Shown here: piece after piece, positions 62,860 through 64,000 of the stretch
Layout of the letters: every line of letters starts with the position of its first letter
How positions within the stretch are numbered: the first letter of the stretch is position 1
Assembly (NCBI RefSeq): GCF_000189635.1
Contig: NW_002476323.1
Location: 69,419-133,418 of the forward strand
Direction: 5' to 3'
Origin: Tetrahymena thermophila SB210
Lineage: Eukaryota > Ciliophora > Oligohymenophorea > Hymenostomatida > Tetrahymenidae
DNA length: 64,000 bases
Notes under the pieces: model-generated
Told to the model about the DNA's origin: nothing
The model's database searches: none
Seen by the model: only the letters and a program-made list of their open reading frames with translations
Translations under genes and position numbers: made by a program

Positions 62860-64000
62860 TTTGGATTTTAAGATATATTATTTTAAGTTGATGATATTAT
62901 TAATGTTATTTTTTATTTAAATGTTTATCAATAAACAAAATGAAGGTGCTATTTTACAAAGTGTAAGGGCCTGTGTATCCATTAGATTTATGGCTATTAC
63001 TGTTTCCCATATAAATTATAACTTTTTTTTTTTGCGTTGTTCTTATTGTTTATGAGGAGTTAATCTTTTCTTATATGCTTTAAGAAAACAATTTTCTTTG
63101 ATCTATATTTACTCTTACTTGATTATACAGTATGTTTTTATATTAATGAATAAATATTACTTCCTTTTGAAAGTATTCTAATTTGTTAATTTATTTATTT
63201 TTTTTTTTGCGTTAAAAAGAAATTTATTAGCTTTTGCTTCTTAATTAATTTACTTATTATAAAAAGGTGATAATGTTTTTTTTGCTTTCTGTAAATTATT
63301 CGACTAGATGTTTTGCATCACATTAAATCAAATTTTTTTATCTAAGTCAAAGTATATTCAATCAATGCAATAGCTTGAATGCTGATGATGATAATAATAA
63401 ACACAAAATCAAAATGTTTATTTTGATTTAGAAATTTAGTGATTTAAGCAATTTTAAAATATTCAATAATCTTATTTTCATAGATTTTTTTTGTTGATTT
63501 AAAACTCAAAAATTAGCTAAATATTCATATTCTCTAAGTAATCATATTTAATGATATGATATACGAGAATATTTTCCTTTTAAAAAGCATTAAAATTTTT
63601 CTTTTTCTCAAATCCACTAATCAAAAGTAATCTAGCTGGCATAGGTACTGATTATAATTTCATCAAAATAATTTATATTACATAAAACTACTTTTTCATG
63701 ATATGTTTATATATTAATTTAAAAGTTATGAAAGTATATACTCTGTTTATAATTTTATTAAGTCAAGCTAAAGATTTTATAAAAAAAGTATAAGAATTAT
63801 TAGAAAAATAAGTTAAAAGAAGCCATTTTGTTTAAAATTCTTTTCTTAATATTTTGATTACACTCAACTTAATTATGTAATGTTGTTAAAGATCACAAAA
63901 ATTGGAAAATATATAATATACTCTCTAATATTTGTGATTAATTGACAAATTAGTTAATTATTAATCATATATTTGTGGTAACTTCAATTTATATTTGATG
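62860..64000. other. Terminal region without supported gene
   Basis: A/T-rich sequence. A 60-codon plus frame from 62940 (MKVLFYKVQGPVYPLDLWLL) ends in poly-Phe from a T tract and is not convincing. A T-run followed by GCGTT occurs twice (near 63024 and 63200). Confidence 0.45.

Noticed and set aside
62940..63120. 60-codon plus frame MKVLFYKVQGPVYPLDLW
   Set aside because: Its second half is encoded by a T homopolymer and it has no recognisable continuation exon.
1..64000. tRNA genes, rRNA, CRISPR arrays, bacterial promoters, telomeric repeats
   Set aside because: I looked for tRNA B-box (GGTTCGA-like) sequences, repeat-spacer arrays and GGGGTT tracts and found none.

Overview
This window reads as macronuclear DNA of an oligohymenophorean ciliate, most likely Tetrahymena or a close relative. 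The sequence is extremely AT-rich and the introns are small (most 45-200 nt, GTAA...TAG). Every convincing protein frame runs through TAA and TAG as glutamine and stops only at TGA (ciliate code, translation table 6). Standard-code ORF calling therefore breaks nearly all genes, so I re-read the window with TGA as the only stop. Fifteen of the 22 gene models were checked for a CDS length divisible by three, counting both intronless and spliced genes. For the others I checked that splice phases agree from exon to exon.

Layout. 1-5 kb: three small minus-strand genes of unknown function and a degenerate tandem repeat. 5-9.5 kb: a plus-strand 1373-residue, mostly disordered protein that ends in a cyclic-nucleotide-binding-like domain. 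10.6-10.75 kb: a GC-richer island that can fold into a nested hairpin. 10.9-19.2 kb: four minus-strand genes, namely ADF/cofilin, a CCP5-type tubulin deglutamylase, a full-length viperin (RSAD2) homologue, and a RING/TRAF-type zinc-finger protein. 19.6 kb: a long perfect-arm hairpin. 20.5-25.2 kb: two tandem plus-strand leucine-rich-repeat genes in which each repeat is one exon of almost always exactly 90 nt. 26-62.9 kb: a long minus-strand series of an N/Q/S-rich protein, an LRR-coiled-coil protein, a Rab GTPase, a Cys-rich membrane protein, uracil-DNA glycosylase, a coiled-coil protein, a mitochondrial RAP-domain protein, U5 snRNP protein DIM1, a 2137-residue intronless poly-Q protein, proteasome chaperone PSMG2 and a RINGv-FHA protein. 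The plus-strand DPM3 gene lies between PSMG2 and the RINGv-FHA gene. The window ends in about 1.1 kb without a gene.

How the genes relate. Most are unrelated single-gene units, as expected for a ciliate macronuclear chromosome, with no operons. The most notable item is the viperin homologue. It is intronless and has the radical-SAM cysteines and the C-terminal tryptophan of the ddhCTP-making antiviral enzymes. Its upstream neighbour on the same strand is a TRAF-type RING protein, and animal viperin is known to work with TRAF6. Whether that neighbourhood means anything is inference only. The second notable item is the clockwork 90-nt exon architecture of the LRR pair.
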